Shown here piece by piece: positions 16,447 to 25,201 of a DNA stretch of 39,732 nucleotides (position 1 is the stretch's first letter; every line of letters begins with the position of its first letter). Under the pieces are notes generated by a model. That model searched no databases, was not told the origin of the DNA, and saw nothing but the letters and a program-made list of their open reading frames with translations. The DNA comes from Caldisericales bacterium (lineage in GTDB: Bacteria > Caldisericota > Caldisericia > JAAYUI01), in assembly GCA_022707885.1 (NCBI GenBank), contig JAKIZT010000016.1, positions 1 to 39,732 on the forward strand, in the 5' to 3' direction. Position numbers and translations under genes: made by a program.

Positions 16447-18848
16447 TTTGGTTCCAGGTTAAACTCCACTGTTGTGGTTTTGCCAGGCTCAACTTTTACC
16501 GATTTCGTCTGCATCTTGTATCCACTTTTGTCGACACGGATTATATATGTTTTTGCAGCCACTTCCCTTGTATAGGGCTCTTTGGGGCTTGTGAAAATCC
16601 TGTCCGAGAACTCAATATTGTCTATGTATACAATACCAACTACATTGCAGGTAACCTTGAGAATCCCTGAAGAAATCTGAAATTTGACTGAATTTCTTCG
16701 CTCTGGTTCGATCTGGACATCTTTTGTCTGGTCCGGGAAATCTTTTAGCCTGTACACAACCTTGTGTTTGCCTGGTGCAAGTTCCAGTGAGAGGCTTGTG
16801 ATATTTTGCTGGGTTTTTCCATCAACGATGAAAGAACCCCAAGGAACGTTGACGCTGAGATCAAGAAACCCATTTTGCTTGGGTTTTGTTTCTACTGGAG
16901 GTTTCTTTTCTTGCTCTGGCGGTTTTTGCTGTATTGCGATCAATGGATAGCTCAAATCAAGGGTTTTGGTTGTCACGAGTTTTATCTCGTCATTTATATC
17001 GTTAAAGCCGCCCATTTGTATCTTTATCTGGTAGACACCATTCGGAAGCTCTATTTTTATCGGCGTTTTGCCCTTGTAGTTCTGGTTTATCAATACAGTT
17101 GCGCCTTTGATGTCGTTGCCTTTCTCGTCTTTGGTGCTTATTGAAATTTTTGAGCCAGGTATGGGCTGCTTGAATGTCAATTCAACTTCAGAGTCATTTT
17201 TGGATGTTACAGCTGTGTCCATGTACGTTTCGGCAACATTGCCGGAAACCATCATGGAGTCATTGAGTACAACGGGTGCTTCATTTAATGATTTCTCCGA
17301 CCCGTTTTCCTTCAAAGTTTTTTCGCCCTTTTTGAGCTCGATTGTCTTGTCAGGGGTCCAGTATGTCAGTTTTCCAGATTCCTTGTCCCATTCGGTCTGG
17401 GCTTTTGTCCCTGATGCGATTGTCTCCACAGGAACAAAGATTTTTCCGTTGATTTTGACAGCATTCTCAATTTTTGAGTTTGGATCATTGGGAATCTCAT
17501 CCGAACTTATCAATCTGATTGCTTTGTTGCCAAGGTTGCCTTTTATTACTCCAACATTGAAGCTTGTCTCCTCGTTTTCCTTGAGATCGTTATCTCTTGT
17601 GTACTGGACACCTAGCTTTATTTCATAAACGCCTATGGGCATTGTGAGGTTGGAATATATTGAGAGAACCCAGTTTCCACCGCCATCTTCCATTTGTCTC
17701 TCAAGTTTTACCGATAATCCATCCGGAGATTTGCTTATTGTGGCTTCCATATCTTTTGTTCCAGGTGGTGTTGCAAGCGGGATCTGGTATTGCACAAGTT
17801 CGCCCTGAGCAACCAAAAAGTCGGGTTCCAGTGGTTTTGTACAACCCCTTGATAGCCAGATGCCTGAAGATATGGCAATGATCCCTGCAACTGTTAAAGC
17901 TATTGTCGTGATCTGTTTTTTTCTTGCCCTTGTCCTGAAAGTTGATTGCGGAGAAGACAGAGCTATCTGTGTTAGTTTGGTTTTTCTGTAGGCATCCCTT
18001 TCAGACTGGGTCATCCCCAAATCTTCGGAAACTGCCCTCAGTGCTGCGGCCAGCTCCTGGGGGGTTTGAAATCTGTCGGCGGGATTTTTTTCAAGACATC
18101 TGAACATCAAGGATAGCAGCGAGGCAGGGATGCCCCTTTCTTTGGCTTCGGGTGGTATCTTTGGCTGTTTATGCCTCTGCATTTCGATTACTTCAACAGG
18201 CGATGGTGCGTCAAAGGGCAATTTACCAAACAACATTTCATAAATGACGATGCCGGTTGAGTATATGTCAGACCTTATATCGACTTCCCTTCCATCGGTC
18301 TGTTCTGGTGACATGTACTGGAGCGTTCCGAGGAAGTCAGATGACCTGGTCATGCTTGGGAGGTCTTCACCTTTGCTTATTCCAAAATCAAAGAGTTTTA
18401 TGTTGCCTTCGGAAGATATTTTGATGTTGGAGCTTTTTATGTCCCTGTGGACAACTCCTTGATCATGCAGGTCACCCAGTACCTCCGCAATCTGCATTGT
18501 GAGGTCAACAACTGTTGGAACTGGAATCCTTTCTTTCCCCTGGGCTATCTCCTCGAGTGTTTTGCCATGCAGATATTCCAGAATAAGGAAGTATTCTCCA
18601 GTTGACTCCTCTTTGCCAAAATCATGTATTTTGACAACATACCTGCTGTTTATTTTTGAGAGTATCTGGGCCTCTCTCAGAAACCTTCTTTCGAACTTCT
18701 CCTTGTTTGGGAGTCCTGAGAAATTGGGTATTTTTGCCACTACAATCTCGTCTGTGGCAAGATTTTTTGCCAAGTGAACAGTTGCCATTCCGCCAGATGC
18801 CAGAGGTTCAAGCAATTTGTATTTCTTGACTATAACCCTGTTTTCCAA
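16443..18848 (-). CDS. Transmembrane Ser/Thr protein kinase with PF07833-like and PEGA domains
   Basis: The 801-residue protein has a complete Hanks-type kinase domain (residues ~9-275): ASGGMATV loop, catalytic K39, HRDIKSSN (D136), DFG 154-156 and SPE 180-182. One helix at 312-332 crosses the membrane. The outer part has a PF07833-like segment (~455-550, with INGKIFVPVETIASG) and three PEGA-type repeats (~565-635, 660-722, 727-800). It follows the FHA gene by 23 bases and overlaps the propeller gene by ATGA. The likely job is to sense an extracytoplasmic signal and phosphorylate Ser/Thr on cytoplasmic targets, possibly read by the FHA protein. The PF07833 and PEGA domains replace the PASTA repeats of the PknB kinases. 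Confidence 0.92.
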   Translation of the reverse strand: MENRVIVKKYKLLEPLASGGMATVHLAKNLATDEIVVAKIPNFSGLPNKEKFERRFLREAQILSKINSRYVVKIHDFGKEESTGEYFLILEYLHGKTLEEIAQGKERIPVPTVVDLTMQIAEVLGDLHDQGVVHRDIKSSNIKISSEGNIKLFDFGISKGEDLPSMTRSSDFLGTLQYMSPEQTDGREVDIRSDIYSTGIVIYEMLFGKLPFDAPSPVEVIEMQRHKQPKIPPEAKERGIPASLLSLMFRCLEKNPADRFQTPQELAAALRAVSEDLGMTQSERDAYRKTKLTQIALSSPQSTFRTRARKKQITTIALTVAGIIAISSGIWLSRGCTKPLEPDFLVAQGELVQYQIPLATPPGTKDMEATISKSPDGLSVKLERQMEDGGGNWVLSIYSNLTMPIGVYEIKLGVQYTRDNDLKENEETSFNVGVIKGNLGNKAIRLISSDEIPNDPNSKIENAVKINGKIFVPVETIASGTKAQTEWDKESGKLTYWTPDKTIELKKGEKTLKENGSEKSLNEAPVVLNDSMMVSGNVAETYMDTAVTSKNDSEVELTFKQPIPGSKISISTKDEKGNDIKGATVLINQNYKGKTPIKIELPNGVYQIKIQMGGFNDINDEIKLVTTKTLDLSYPLIAIQQKPPEQEKKPPVETKPKQNGFLDLSVNVPWGSFIVDGKTQQNITSLSLELAPGKHKVVYRLKDFPDQTKDVQIEPERRNSVKFQISSGILKVTCNVVGIVYIDNIEFSDRIFTSPKEPYTREVAAKTYIIRVDKSGYKMQTKSVKVEPGKTTTVEFNLEPK

Positions 18849-18871
18849 AAGTTTTCCTCCAATAGAAAATC

Positions 18872-19387
18872 CTAGTTTTTCTTTATTCTTGAAAATACCA
18901 GATAAATTTTTCCTATCCTGATAACGTCCCCATCATCAAGTTTTGTGGGGGTTTTGGGGGAGAGCATTCTTCCGTTCAGATAAGTGAAATTTGTTGAGCC
19001 AAGGTCTTCAATTATGTATGAGTCGCCTTTTTTTGTCACACAGGCGTGTCTTCTTGATGTTACCATCTCCTTGTCAAAATTGGTAAGGTCGATCTCGGGC
19101 ACTATCCCTGCCAATTTGTCGGCCCTGCCTATCAGGTATTCGTTTTTGTCATCAAGAATGAACTGGTGTTCATCGTTAAGCGCTAACCTTCCAATCATCT
19201 CTACCTGTGTTTTGATGGCAGGATGTGATGAAGTTACAGTGCTTGGAGGGTGCGGGAACCTTATCAGATTTGGGTTCTGGAGGACATTCTCAAAATGCTC
19301 GTCTTTCTGCTCGAGCTTTGCTCCGCACGATTCGCAACACAAAACACCACCAAGGTTTGCTCTGCCGCAAACGGGACATTCGATCAT
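18872..19387 (-). CDS. Zinc-ribbon / FHA-domain protein
   Basis: The 171-residue protein begins with a zinc ribbon (C4, C7, C18, C21) followed by a linker of ~60 residues and an FHA domain (~80-168). The FHA phosphothreonine-binding residues are seen in YLIGR, VTSRRHACV and DLGSTNFTYLNG. It lacks a membrane segment. It is first in the kinase operon, with a GGAGGT site 4 bases before the ATG and a promoter directly upstream. The protein probably binds the autophosphorylated kinase at 16443 or its substrates; the binding partner is inferred from gene order only. Confidence 0.93.
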   Translation of the reverse strand: MIECPVCGRANLGGVLCCESCGAKLEQKDEHFENVLQNPNLIRFPHPPSTVTSSHPAIKTQVEMIGRLALNDEHQFILDDKNEYLIGRADKLAGIVPEIDLTNFDKEMVTSRRHACVTKKGDSYIIEDLGSTNFTYLNGRMLSPKTPTKLDDGDVIRIGKIYLVFSRIKKN

Positions 19388-19404
19388 TTTACCTCCATCC
19401 CTGA

Positions 19405-19432
19405 ATTATACATCATAAAAAGTTGTTGTAAA
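19405..19432 (-). promoter_or_regulatory. Promoter of the FHA-kinase operon
   Basis: On the minus strand TTTACA (19427-19432) and a perfect TATAAT (19405-19410) are separated by 16 bases. The predicted start near 19398 gives a ~10-base leader containing the GGAGGT site. It lies in the gap after the recombinase gene. Confidence 0.68.
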
Positions 19433-19442
19433 CGGAGTGGCT

Positions 19443-20702
19443 CTATTTTATGCCGAGTTTGATCTTGGAAATGGCATCTCTTCTGTCCGAAGAAATAATG
19501 TGGGTATATCTCATCGTGGTTTGTGCACTTTTGTGTCCAACCACCGATTGAACGATTGCCACTGGAACTCCCTGCCTGACGAGTTCGGTTACAAACGTAT
19601 GCCTGAGTGTGTGTGTGGAACCTTCGAGCCCAAGCTTTCCCAAAGTTTTTTTCGTAATTAGCCAGAGACCTTCATTGCTGAGTCTTCTTCCTTTTGCGGA
19701 AAGAAACATTGGGTCAAGGTTGTCCCTGCGTGCTTCCAGATAGCGGGAAAGCGTGACGCAAACCTCATCGCCGACCTCAACAATCTGTTGATCGCCGCCT
19801 TTTCTTGTGACCATGATAGTTTTTGATTCTTCATTAAAGTTTTTTCTATCAAGGCCGACCAGCTCGCTTCGCCTGATGCCGGTTCCCAACAAAAGACTTA
19901 TGATTGCCAAATCCCTTTTGGCCTGATTTGTCCGGAAGCTTTCCAGTCCATGAATAGTCTCTTCTTGAGTGGTGTCATTTGATTCAAGCCATGAAATGTG
20001 GTTTTTGAAGGCCTTTTTTCTGCCATTGCCTTCAAAAAAAGCTTTTTGCAATTCCTGATTGTTTGTGAACCGGGCTACACAAGCAGAGGATTTCTGGTCC
20101 AGCAGGATTTTTTTGTTTTCATGGAGAGAAATCGTTTTACTTCTGATGTTTATTTTTGAAAAGGAGAGTGAGGATATTTCTTCTATGCTCAATCCAAGCG
20201 TTCTGAGAAGAACAAAAAATGAATTAGGGCCAGGCTCCGATTCGTAGACAATCTTCAGGATCTTTTTCTGTACATCGTTTTCTTTTTCAGCTTCATGGCA
20301 AAGTTCCTTTACCAGTTTTCGAAACTGGTTTGCAAGCAAAAACTTTGGCACTTTCTGGGTTTGCTTGGGTGGATCAATTGTTTCGGCAGGATTTGACTGT
20401 ATGTACCCTTCCCTGTAGAGGAACCTGAAGAATGTTTTGATGCAAAAAAGCGTTCTCGCTCTTGTGTGCGACGAGCTGTCCTGGTTGAACCCCGTGAGAA
20501 AATCTCTTATGTGCAATCTTTTACACTCTGGAATAGTGATGCCGTTTTGGGCAAGGTAATTAAAAAAGCGGGAAAGTTCCCAGTGGTATGCTTTTACAGA
20601 GTTTGGGCTTTTACCCAGTTCTTTCCCGAACCATGAAAGAAATGCCTTAAGATAGGGATTTTCTTCTTTTTGTGCCTGTATTTTATTTTGAGCAGGAGCC
20701 AT
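19443..20702 (-). CDS. Tyrosine recombinase (XerC/D-like) with an extra degenerate segment
   Basis: The 419-residue protein cuts and rejoins DNA through a tyrosine. It has a SAM-like N-terminal core-binding domain (~15-105) and a C-terminal catalytic domain with all six residues: R277 in GTGIRRSELVGL, K301, H364 and R367 in HTLRHTF, H390 in VVGHKS, Y399. It is ~120 residues longer than XerC/D. The extra segment (~150-250) contains TLGLSIEEISSLSF, which resembles GTGIRRSELVGL but lacks its Arg. The ATG at 20702 is preferred over a GTG at 20744 because the latter overlaps the FmdB gene by 62 bases; neither has a good ribosome site. Whether it acts at dif or on a mobile element is unknown; it sits among housekeeping genes. 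Confidence 0.85.
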   Translation of the reverse strand: MAPAQNKIQAQKEENPYLKAFLSWFGKELGKSPNSVKAYHWELSRFFNYLAQNGITIPECKRLHIRDFLTGFNQDSSSHTRARTLFCIKTFFRFLYREGYIQSNPAETIDPPKQTQKVPKFLLANQFRKLVKELCHEAEKENDVQKKILKIVYESEPGPNSFFVLLRTLGLSIEEISSLSFSKINIRSKTISLHENKKILLDQKSSACVARFTNNQELQKAFFEGNGRKKAFKNHISWLESNDTTQEETIHGLESFRTNQAKRDLAIISLLLGTGIRRSELVGLDRKNFNEESKTIMVTRKGGDQQIVEVGDEVCVTLSRYLEARRDNLDPMFLSAKGRRLSNEGLWLITKKTLGKLGLEGSTHTLRHTFVTELVRQGVPVAIVQSVVGHKSAQTTMRYTHIISSDRRDAISKIKLGIK

Positions 20703-20901
20703 CGCTACAGCCGGTGCTCCCGGATGTGAGCTTTCCTTGTCCACCGTGGTCCGGATGCTTCAGGTAGCCAAGCATTGATATTCTCTTTTTCGTTTTTTCG
20801 CAGCCACATTTTGGGCAGGATGGTGTTCCTTCTTCTATCTTGACTGTAAACACTTCGAAGTCGTGTCCACATTTTGGGCAAACGTATTCATATATAGGCA
20901 T
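20683..20901 (-). CDS. FmdB-type zinc ribbon protein
   Basis: The 72-residue protein begins MPIYEYVCPKCGHDFE, the standard opening of the FmdB/regulatory zinc ribbon family, with a second CPKCGCEKTKKRIS pair. The four cysteines should bind one zinc. The C-terminus is glycine/serine rich (GCSDGSCSK), as is usual. It lies 12 bases after birA and overlaps the recombinase start. The cellular role of this family is not established. Confidence 0.93.
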   Translation of the reverse strand: MPIYEYVCPKCGHDFEVFTVKIEEGTPSCPKCGCEKTKKRISMLGYLKHPDHGGQGKLTSGSTGCSDGSCSK

Positions 20902-20913
20902 GGTGATAATTTA

Positions 20914-21534
20914 CTATTCATTTTCAAAAATATTGTCAAGCGGCATTTCGATTGCTCCATCGTTAAAAAGATCTTTAATCACCTTCGTCTTTCCGTGTTC
21001 AACCAGTTTTAACGTTCCGAAAGACACAGCCTCGGAAACGATTTTGGCCATGGAATCAAGATCATGCTCTTTTCCGGTTATCTGCTTGAGGGAAATTGCA
21101 TAAGAAGGGGTTTTGTTGTTTACATTCAATCCCACACCGATCAAAACATACCGGAGCTGTCCGGAAACGATTGATGACTGGCAGAGTATTCCACAGAGCT
21201 TTTTCCACTCGCCATTACAGTCAAAAAGCAGGTCGTTTGGGTACTTGATTGTCGCGTTTATGCCCACTCTCTCCAGAAGAGCTTTCTTTATTGCCAGTCC
21301 TGATGCCAGTGCGATATAAGGAACAAGTTCCAGAGATACTTCGCGGCGCAAGACTATCGTTGTCCAGAGTCCACCGACAGATGAAGCCCATGTCTTGCCC
21401 TGTCTGCCTCTGCCTGCTGTCTGGTCCTCGGCAACAATGACAGTCATGTCCTCGGTGCCTTTTTCGGCCAGCTCTTTTGCCACATCCTGAGTTGACGAGC
21501 AGACTGGAATTTTTATCGTCCTCACACAAACCAT
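20914..21534 (-). CDS. birA: Biotin--[acetyl-CoA-carboxylase] ligase, no DNA-binding domain
   Basis: The 206-residue protein attaches biotin to the carboxyl carrier protein of acetyl-CoA carboxylase, via biotinyl-AMP. The biotin/ATP loop GRGRQGKTW and the KYPNDLLF motif are intact, as is GVGLNVNN. It lacks the N-terminal winged helix of E. coli BirA, so it is a group I ligase that does not repress transcription. The C-terminal domain is short. The ATG at 21534 is chosen over an in-frame TTG at 21585, which would overlap the divergent queA; neither has a clear ribosome site. Confidence 0.9.
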   Translation of the reverse strand: MVCVRTIKIPVCSSTQDVAKELAEKGTEDMTVIVAEDQTAGRGRQGKTWASSVGGLWTTIVLRREVSLELVPYIALASGLAIKKALLERVGINATIKYPNDLLFDCNGEWKKLCGILCQSSIVSGQLRYVLIGVGLNVNNKTPSYAISLKQITGKEHDLDSMAKIVSEAVSFGTLKLVEHGKTKVIKDLFNDGAIEMPLDNIFENE

Positions 21535-21574
21535 TCTAGAACATGTTGCAATTTTTGCTATGCTTTTCTCGATA

Positions 21575-22582
21575 ATGGAACTCAAGGATTTTATTTATGA
21601 ACTCCCCAAGGAGCTGATTGCCCAAAAACCCTCAGATGTTCGTGATATGTCAAGGTTGCTTGTTCTTGACAGATCAATAGGAAGCCTGAAGGAAGGTATT
21701 TTTAGGGATGTTCTGTCCTATTTTAAAAAAGGGGATGTCCTTGTTCTGAATGATACAAAGGTAATTCCTGCCAGGATTTTTGGCAAAAAACCCACAGGCG
21801 GGAATGTGGAAGTGTTTTTACTGAAATGGGAGTCTCCTTCTACATGGAAATGCCTTGTAAAACCTGGCTCAAGACTTAAAGAAGGGGCCGAGGTAATCAT
21901 TGATGGACACAGGGCCGTCATTATGGAAAGAACATCTGATGGTGGCAGGATTGTAAAGTTTGATATGGAAGACGAGAGGATTCTGGAACTTGGGAAGATA
22001 CCGTTTCCTCCATATGTTCACAATGAAAAGATTGATCCTGGAAGATACCAGACAGTGTATGCAAAGGTACCTGGGGCTGTTGCTGCACCCACTGCTGGCC
22101 TTCATTTTACAGAACAGCTTTTGCAGGAGCTTTCACTTAATGGTGTTTCGATTGTAAAGGTTACCTTGCATGTTGGAATTGGTACATTCAGGCCGGTGAA
22201 AACAAACAATATTGATGAACACAAGATGGAATTTGAGTGGTACAGCGTTTCAGAAGAAGCTGCCTCGACCATCAATTCAGCCAAAAAAACAGGGGGCAGT
22301 ATTTTTGCCTGTGGAACAACCGTCGTGAGAACTTTGGAATCTTCATCTGGTAAAGATGGTCTTGTGGTGGCAGGTTCGGGGGAAACGAACCTTTTTATAA
22401 AACCCGGATACAGTTTCAAGGTCGTCGACCATCTTATAACAAACTTCCATCTTCCGGGATCAACACTGCTTCTTCTGGTTTCGGCGCTCGCCTCAAGAGA
22501 AAAGATATTCGAGGCTTATGAATACGCCATTGAAAAGCGTTTCAGGTTCTACAGTTTTGGCGATGCGATGCTTATTCTTTAG
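21575..22582 (+). CDS. queA: S-adenosylmethionine:tRNA ribosyltransferase-isomerase
   Basis: The 335-residue enzyme transfers and isomerises the ribosyl group of SAM onto preQ1-modified tRNA to make epoxyqueuosine. Family features are seen throughout: DFIYELPKELIAQKP at the N-terminus, VLNDTKVIPARIFGKK, APTAGLHFT, LHVGIGTFRPVK and NFHLPGSTLL. The start at 21575 (MELKDF) fits the family; an ATG five codons earlier is possible. It is divergent from birA with only 40 bases between the starts, and converges on rpoN with an 11-base overlap. No other queuosine genes are in the window. Confidence 0.96.
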   Translation: MELKDFIYELPKELIAQKPSDVRDMSRLLVLDRSIGSLKEGIFRDVLSYFKKGDVLVLNDTKVIPARIFGKKPTGGNVEVFLLKWESPSTWKCLVKPGSRLKEGAEVIIDGHRAVIMERTSDGGRIVKFDMEDERILELGKIPFPPYVHNEKIDPGRYQTVYAKVPGAVAAPTAGLHFTEQLLQELSLNGVSIVKVTLHVGIGTFRPVKTNNIDEHKMEFEWYSVSEEAASTINSAKKTGGSIFACGTTVVRTLESSSGKDGLVVAGSGETNLFIKPGYSFKVVDHLITNFHLPGSTLLLLVSALASREKIFEAYEYAIEKRFRFYSFGDAMLIL

Positions 22583-23915
22583 AAAGACGTTTTTTTCTCT
22601 CGAGTGAGGATGGGATCCCCATATCGTTCCTGTATTGTGCAACGGCCCTTCTTGAGAGCCTGATCGAGAGCTGTTTGCCAATTTCATCTGCAATTTCCTT
22701 GTCAGTAAGGCACCCTTTTGCGCATATGTCTTTTACCATCTCTCTCACAGTAAGGTTTGAGACCATGGTTTTGCCATTGCTGAAGCCGCCTGTGAAGAAA
22801 TGTTTTAATGGATAGGTGCCCTTTGACGTCAGTACGTATTTTGAATTGATGGCCCTCGATATTGTTGAAGGAGACAATCTCAACTTGTCGGCGATATCTT
22901 TTAGGGTGAGTGGTTTGATTTCGGTCGTCGGGCCCTTGAAGAATTCTGCCTGGATCTTGGATACCTCGGTTACTATCCTCATCATGTTTTTTTTGCGCTG
23001 GTCAATGGCCCTTATGAGCCACTTGGCCTCTTGCATTTTATCTTTAAGATAGTTTGAGGTTTCGTCGTCTTCATGATTGTCTTTCAGTATTTGGGCGTAT
23101 TCCTGGTTTATTATTATGTTTGGGATGCCGTCCCTTAGTGGAAGCACCTGGAGTTGGTCACCCAATGTCCTGACTTGTATTTCAGGTGTTATGTAGTCAG
23201 CCTTTGGGGCATAATTGGCCCCTGGCGACAGGGAGTATTTTGCAATCCTGTCCCATAATTCGCTGATTTTTTCAGTGGATACATTGAGGTTCTGGGCTAC
23301 CTCGCCTATTTTCCTTCTCTTGAGGTTCTGGTAGTGTTCCATGACCAGCGATATTGCAATTTTTCTGTCTTCTTCATCATCCAGATCATGCTTGATTTGC
23401 AACACCAATGCTTCCTGGGGGTTTCTGGCACCGACACCAGGCGGAGCAGCTTCCTGAATGCAATTTAGAACTTCCTCTACAGTTCCCTCTGGAACTTCAA
23501 GCTGGTCTGCAACTTCTTCTATCGAGCAGAGCAGGTATCCGTCATCGTCAATGTTTCCGATGAGGAACTCTTTTATAGTCGCTTTTTCCTCATCATCAAA
23601 TGACAATTGTGGTTCTTCCATTAAAATGTCATACAGGGTTTTTTCATGAGATTTTATCTGTTCTTCCGAGAAAAGCCCTTCGGCATCCGTTACCCTTGTC
23701 TTGTACTCGATGTGATCGCGGATTTCTGTCTCTGGGTCTGGCTTGTATGGCTCCTCTTCCAGAATGGGGTTTGATGCCAGATAACCCTGAATCGTTTCCC
23801 TGAGATCAGCGGCTGGCATTGAAAGAATTTTTAATGCCTCATGGAGTTTGAGCACTCCCCTGAGATTGGTTTTAAGTTTGATAGTATTTGATACACGAAC
23901 TGATTGACCGGGCAT
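22572..23915 (-). CDS. rpoN: RNA polymerase sigma-54 factor
   Basis: The 447-residue protein directs RNA polymerase to -24/-12 promoters and requires AAA+ activators. Region I (~20-55) is recognisable (EALKILSMPAADLRETIQ, then SNPILEEE), followed by an acidic region, the core-binding domain, an HTH (LTLKDIADKLRLSPSTISRA) and the RpoN box near the C-terminus (SRRAVAQYRNDMG). The region I glutamine-rich helix of proteobacterial RpoN is altered. It follows yvcK by 2 bases in the rapZ-yvcK-rpoN operon. No sigma-54 activator is encoded in the window. Confidence 0.96.
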   Translation of the reverse strand: MPGQSVRVSNTIKLKTNLRGVLKLHEALKILSMPAADLRETIQGYLASNPILEEEPYKPDPETEIRDHIEYKTRVTDAEGLFSEEQIKSHEKTLYDILMEEPQLSFDDEEKATIKEFLIGNIDDDGYLLCSIEEVADQLEVPEGTVEEVLNCIQEAAPPGVGARNPQEALVLQIKHDLDDEEDRKIAISLVMEHYQNLKRRKIGEVAQNLNVSTEKISELWDRIAKYSLSPGANYAPKADYITPEIQVRTLGDQLQVLPLRDGIPNIIINQEYAQILKDNHEDDETSNYLKDKMQEAKWLIRAIDQRKKNMMRIVTEVSKIQAEFFKGPTTEIKPLTLKDIADKLRLSPSTISRAINSKYVLTSKGTYPLKHFFTGGFSNGKTMVSNLTVREMVKDICAKGCLTDKEIADEIGKQLSIRLSRRAVAQYRNDMGIPSSLERKKRLSKE

Positions 23916-23917
23916 TG

Positions 23918-25201
23918 CTACTTCTTTCTTCCTTTAAAGATGATTTTTGACAGGACCCTTGAAAGTTTTTGCACCGAATGTCTTGCGAGACCATCATCGA
24001 TGATTGCAAGGTCCTCGGTCAGGAGGTTTTCTATCAGGGCCATGTCTTCTGGGGTTGCGTATAGAGGAGATGCATTTGATTGATTGTATTTTTCCAATAC
24101 TTCTTCTGGAAGCGGGGTGTTGCTGGAAATTACCATGTCGAAAATATCGGCACTTGTATGTTTTTTTATGGCTTCAAGGTGATCAAGAATTGTGTAATCA
24201 TTCGTTTCGCCTGATTCGGTCATTACGTTTGCCATAAAAATCTTCTTTGCTTTTGAGTTCACCATTGTATCGACAATTGGTGCGAGGAGAAGTGTTGGCA
24301 TTACTGATGTATAGAGGCTTCCTGGGCCAACAATGACAAAATCTGCTTCAGCGATGGCCTCTATGACCCTGACATATGGCTTGGCATAGGGAGGATTAAA
24401 GAAAACATTTTTTATTGGTTTGTTGATTTTTGGAATATTGGCTTCACCGGAAACAACAGTGCCATCCTCATATTTTGCGCAAAGTGAAACATCATCAATC
24501 GTAAAAGGAATTACAGTGCCTTTTGTTGCCATGAGCTTTGAGAGCCTGAACACTGCTTCTGTAAAATCACCTTCGGTGTCAGTGAGTGCTGCAATGACAA
24601 GGTTGCCCATTGAATGTCCGGCGAGTGAAGAGTCTTGCCCTGCAAATCTGTATCTTATGATTTTGTCAAACAATGGCTGGTCGGACAACGCAAGGAGGCA
24701 TTGCCTTATATCTCCGGGCGCTAGCATTGAAAATTCCTGCCTCAATTTTCCGGTTGAACCGCCAGAATCAGCGACTGTGACAACGGCTGTGACCGAGGCG
24801 CCAATTGATTTGAGTGCCAGAAGAACTGGATGGATGCCCGTGCCACCGCCGAGAACAACGACCTTGGGGCCAATGTTTCTGATGATTTTTGTTGAAGGCT
24901 GGCCAACTATCCTGAGCATCGAGATTATCGACTGGATCAGGGAAGATACGGCGATCGCAGTGCCAACACCTATCATCAACCATCCAATAACAGGCAGGAA
25001 CCAGGATGGAAGGTTTGTATTATCGGTGATTCTGGCAAACAGCTCGCCGATCCAGCCCATTATCCTTTGGGAACCTGAGGCCCAATCGAGGGTTAGTATC
25101 CCAAAAGAAATGATCATTCCAGCAAGAAGTGTCAGGAGAAACCACCTCTTCACGCCTGCGCCAGGGCGGTAGACAATCCTAATGAGCTCTTTGGTTGTCA
25201 T
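23918..25201 (-). CDS. yvcK: YvcK/CofD-like UDP-sugar-binding protein with membrane anchor
   Basis: The 427-residue protein belongs to the YvcK (gluconeogenesis factor) branch of the CofD fold. Characterised members bind UDP-GlcNAc and help cell wall precursor supply and cell shape. The nucleotide-binding stretch VVLGGGTGIHPVLLAL and the motif VADSGGSTGKLR are clear, as is APGDIRQCLLALSD. Two hydrophobic helices (~20-40 and 60-85) precede the domain, so it is membrane-anchored, unlike the soluble B. subtilis protein. It overlaps rapZ by ATGA and is 2 bases from rpoN. Confidence 0.94.
   Translation of the reverse strand: MTTKELIRIVYRPGAGVKRWFLLTLLAGMIISFGILTLDWASGSQRIMGWIGELFARITDNTNLPSWFLPVIGWLMIGVGTAIAVSSLIQSIISMLRIVGQPSTKIIRNIGPKVVVLGGGTGIHPVLLALKSIGASVTAVVTVADSGGSTGKLRQEFSMLAPGDIRQCLLALSDQPLFDKIIRYRFAGQDSSLAGHSMGNLVIAALTDTEGDFTEAVFRLSKLMATKGTVIPFTIDDVSLCAKYEDGTVVSGEANIPKINKPIKNVFFNPPYAKPYVRVIEAIAEADFVIVGPGSLYTSVMPTLLLAPIVDTMVNSKAKKIFMANVMTESGETNDYTILDHLEAIKKHTSADIFDMVISSNTPLPEEVLEKYNQSNASPLYATPEDMALIENLLTEDLAIIDDGLARHSVQKLSRVLSKIIFKGRKK

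Noticed and set aside
19443..20702. Integrase of an integrated element or integron
   Set aside because: No attC-like cassettes, tRNA, direct-repeat boundaries or phage genes are seen; neighbours are housekeeping genes.
24420..25172. 250-codon open frame on the + strand opposite yvcK
   Set aside because: It is antisense to a clear yvcK, has no family match that I can see, and follows from the codon pattern of the opposite gene.
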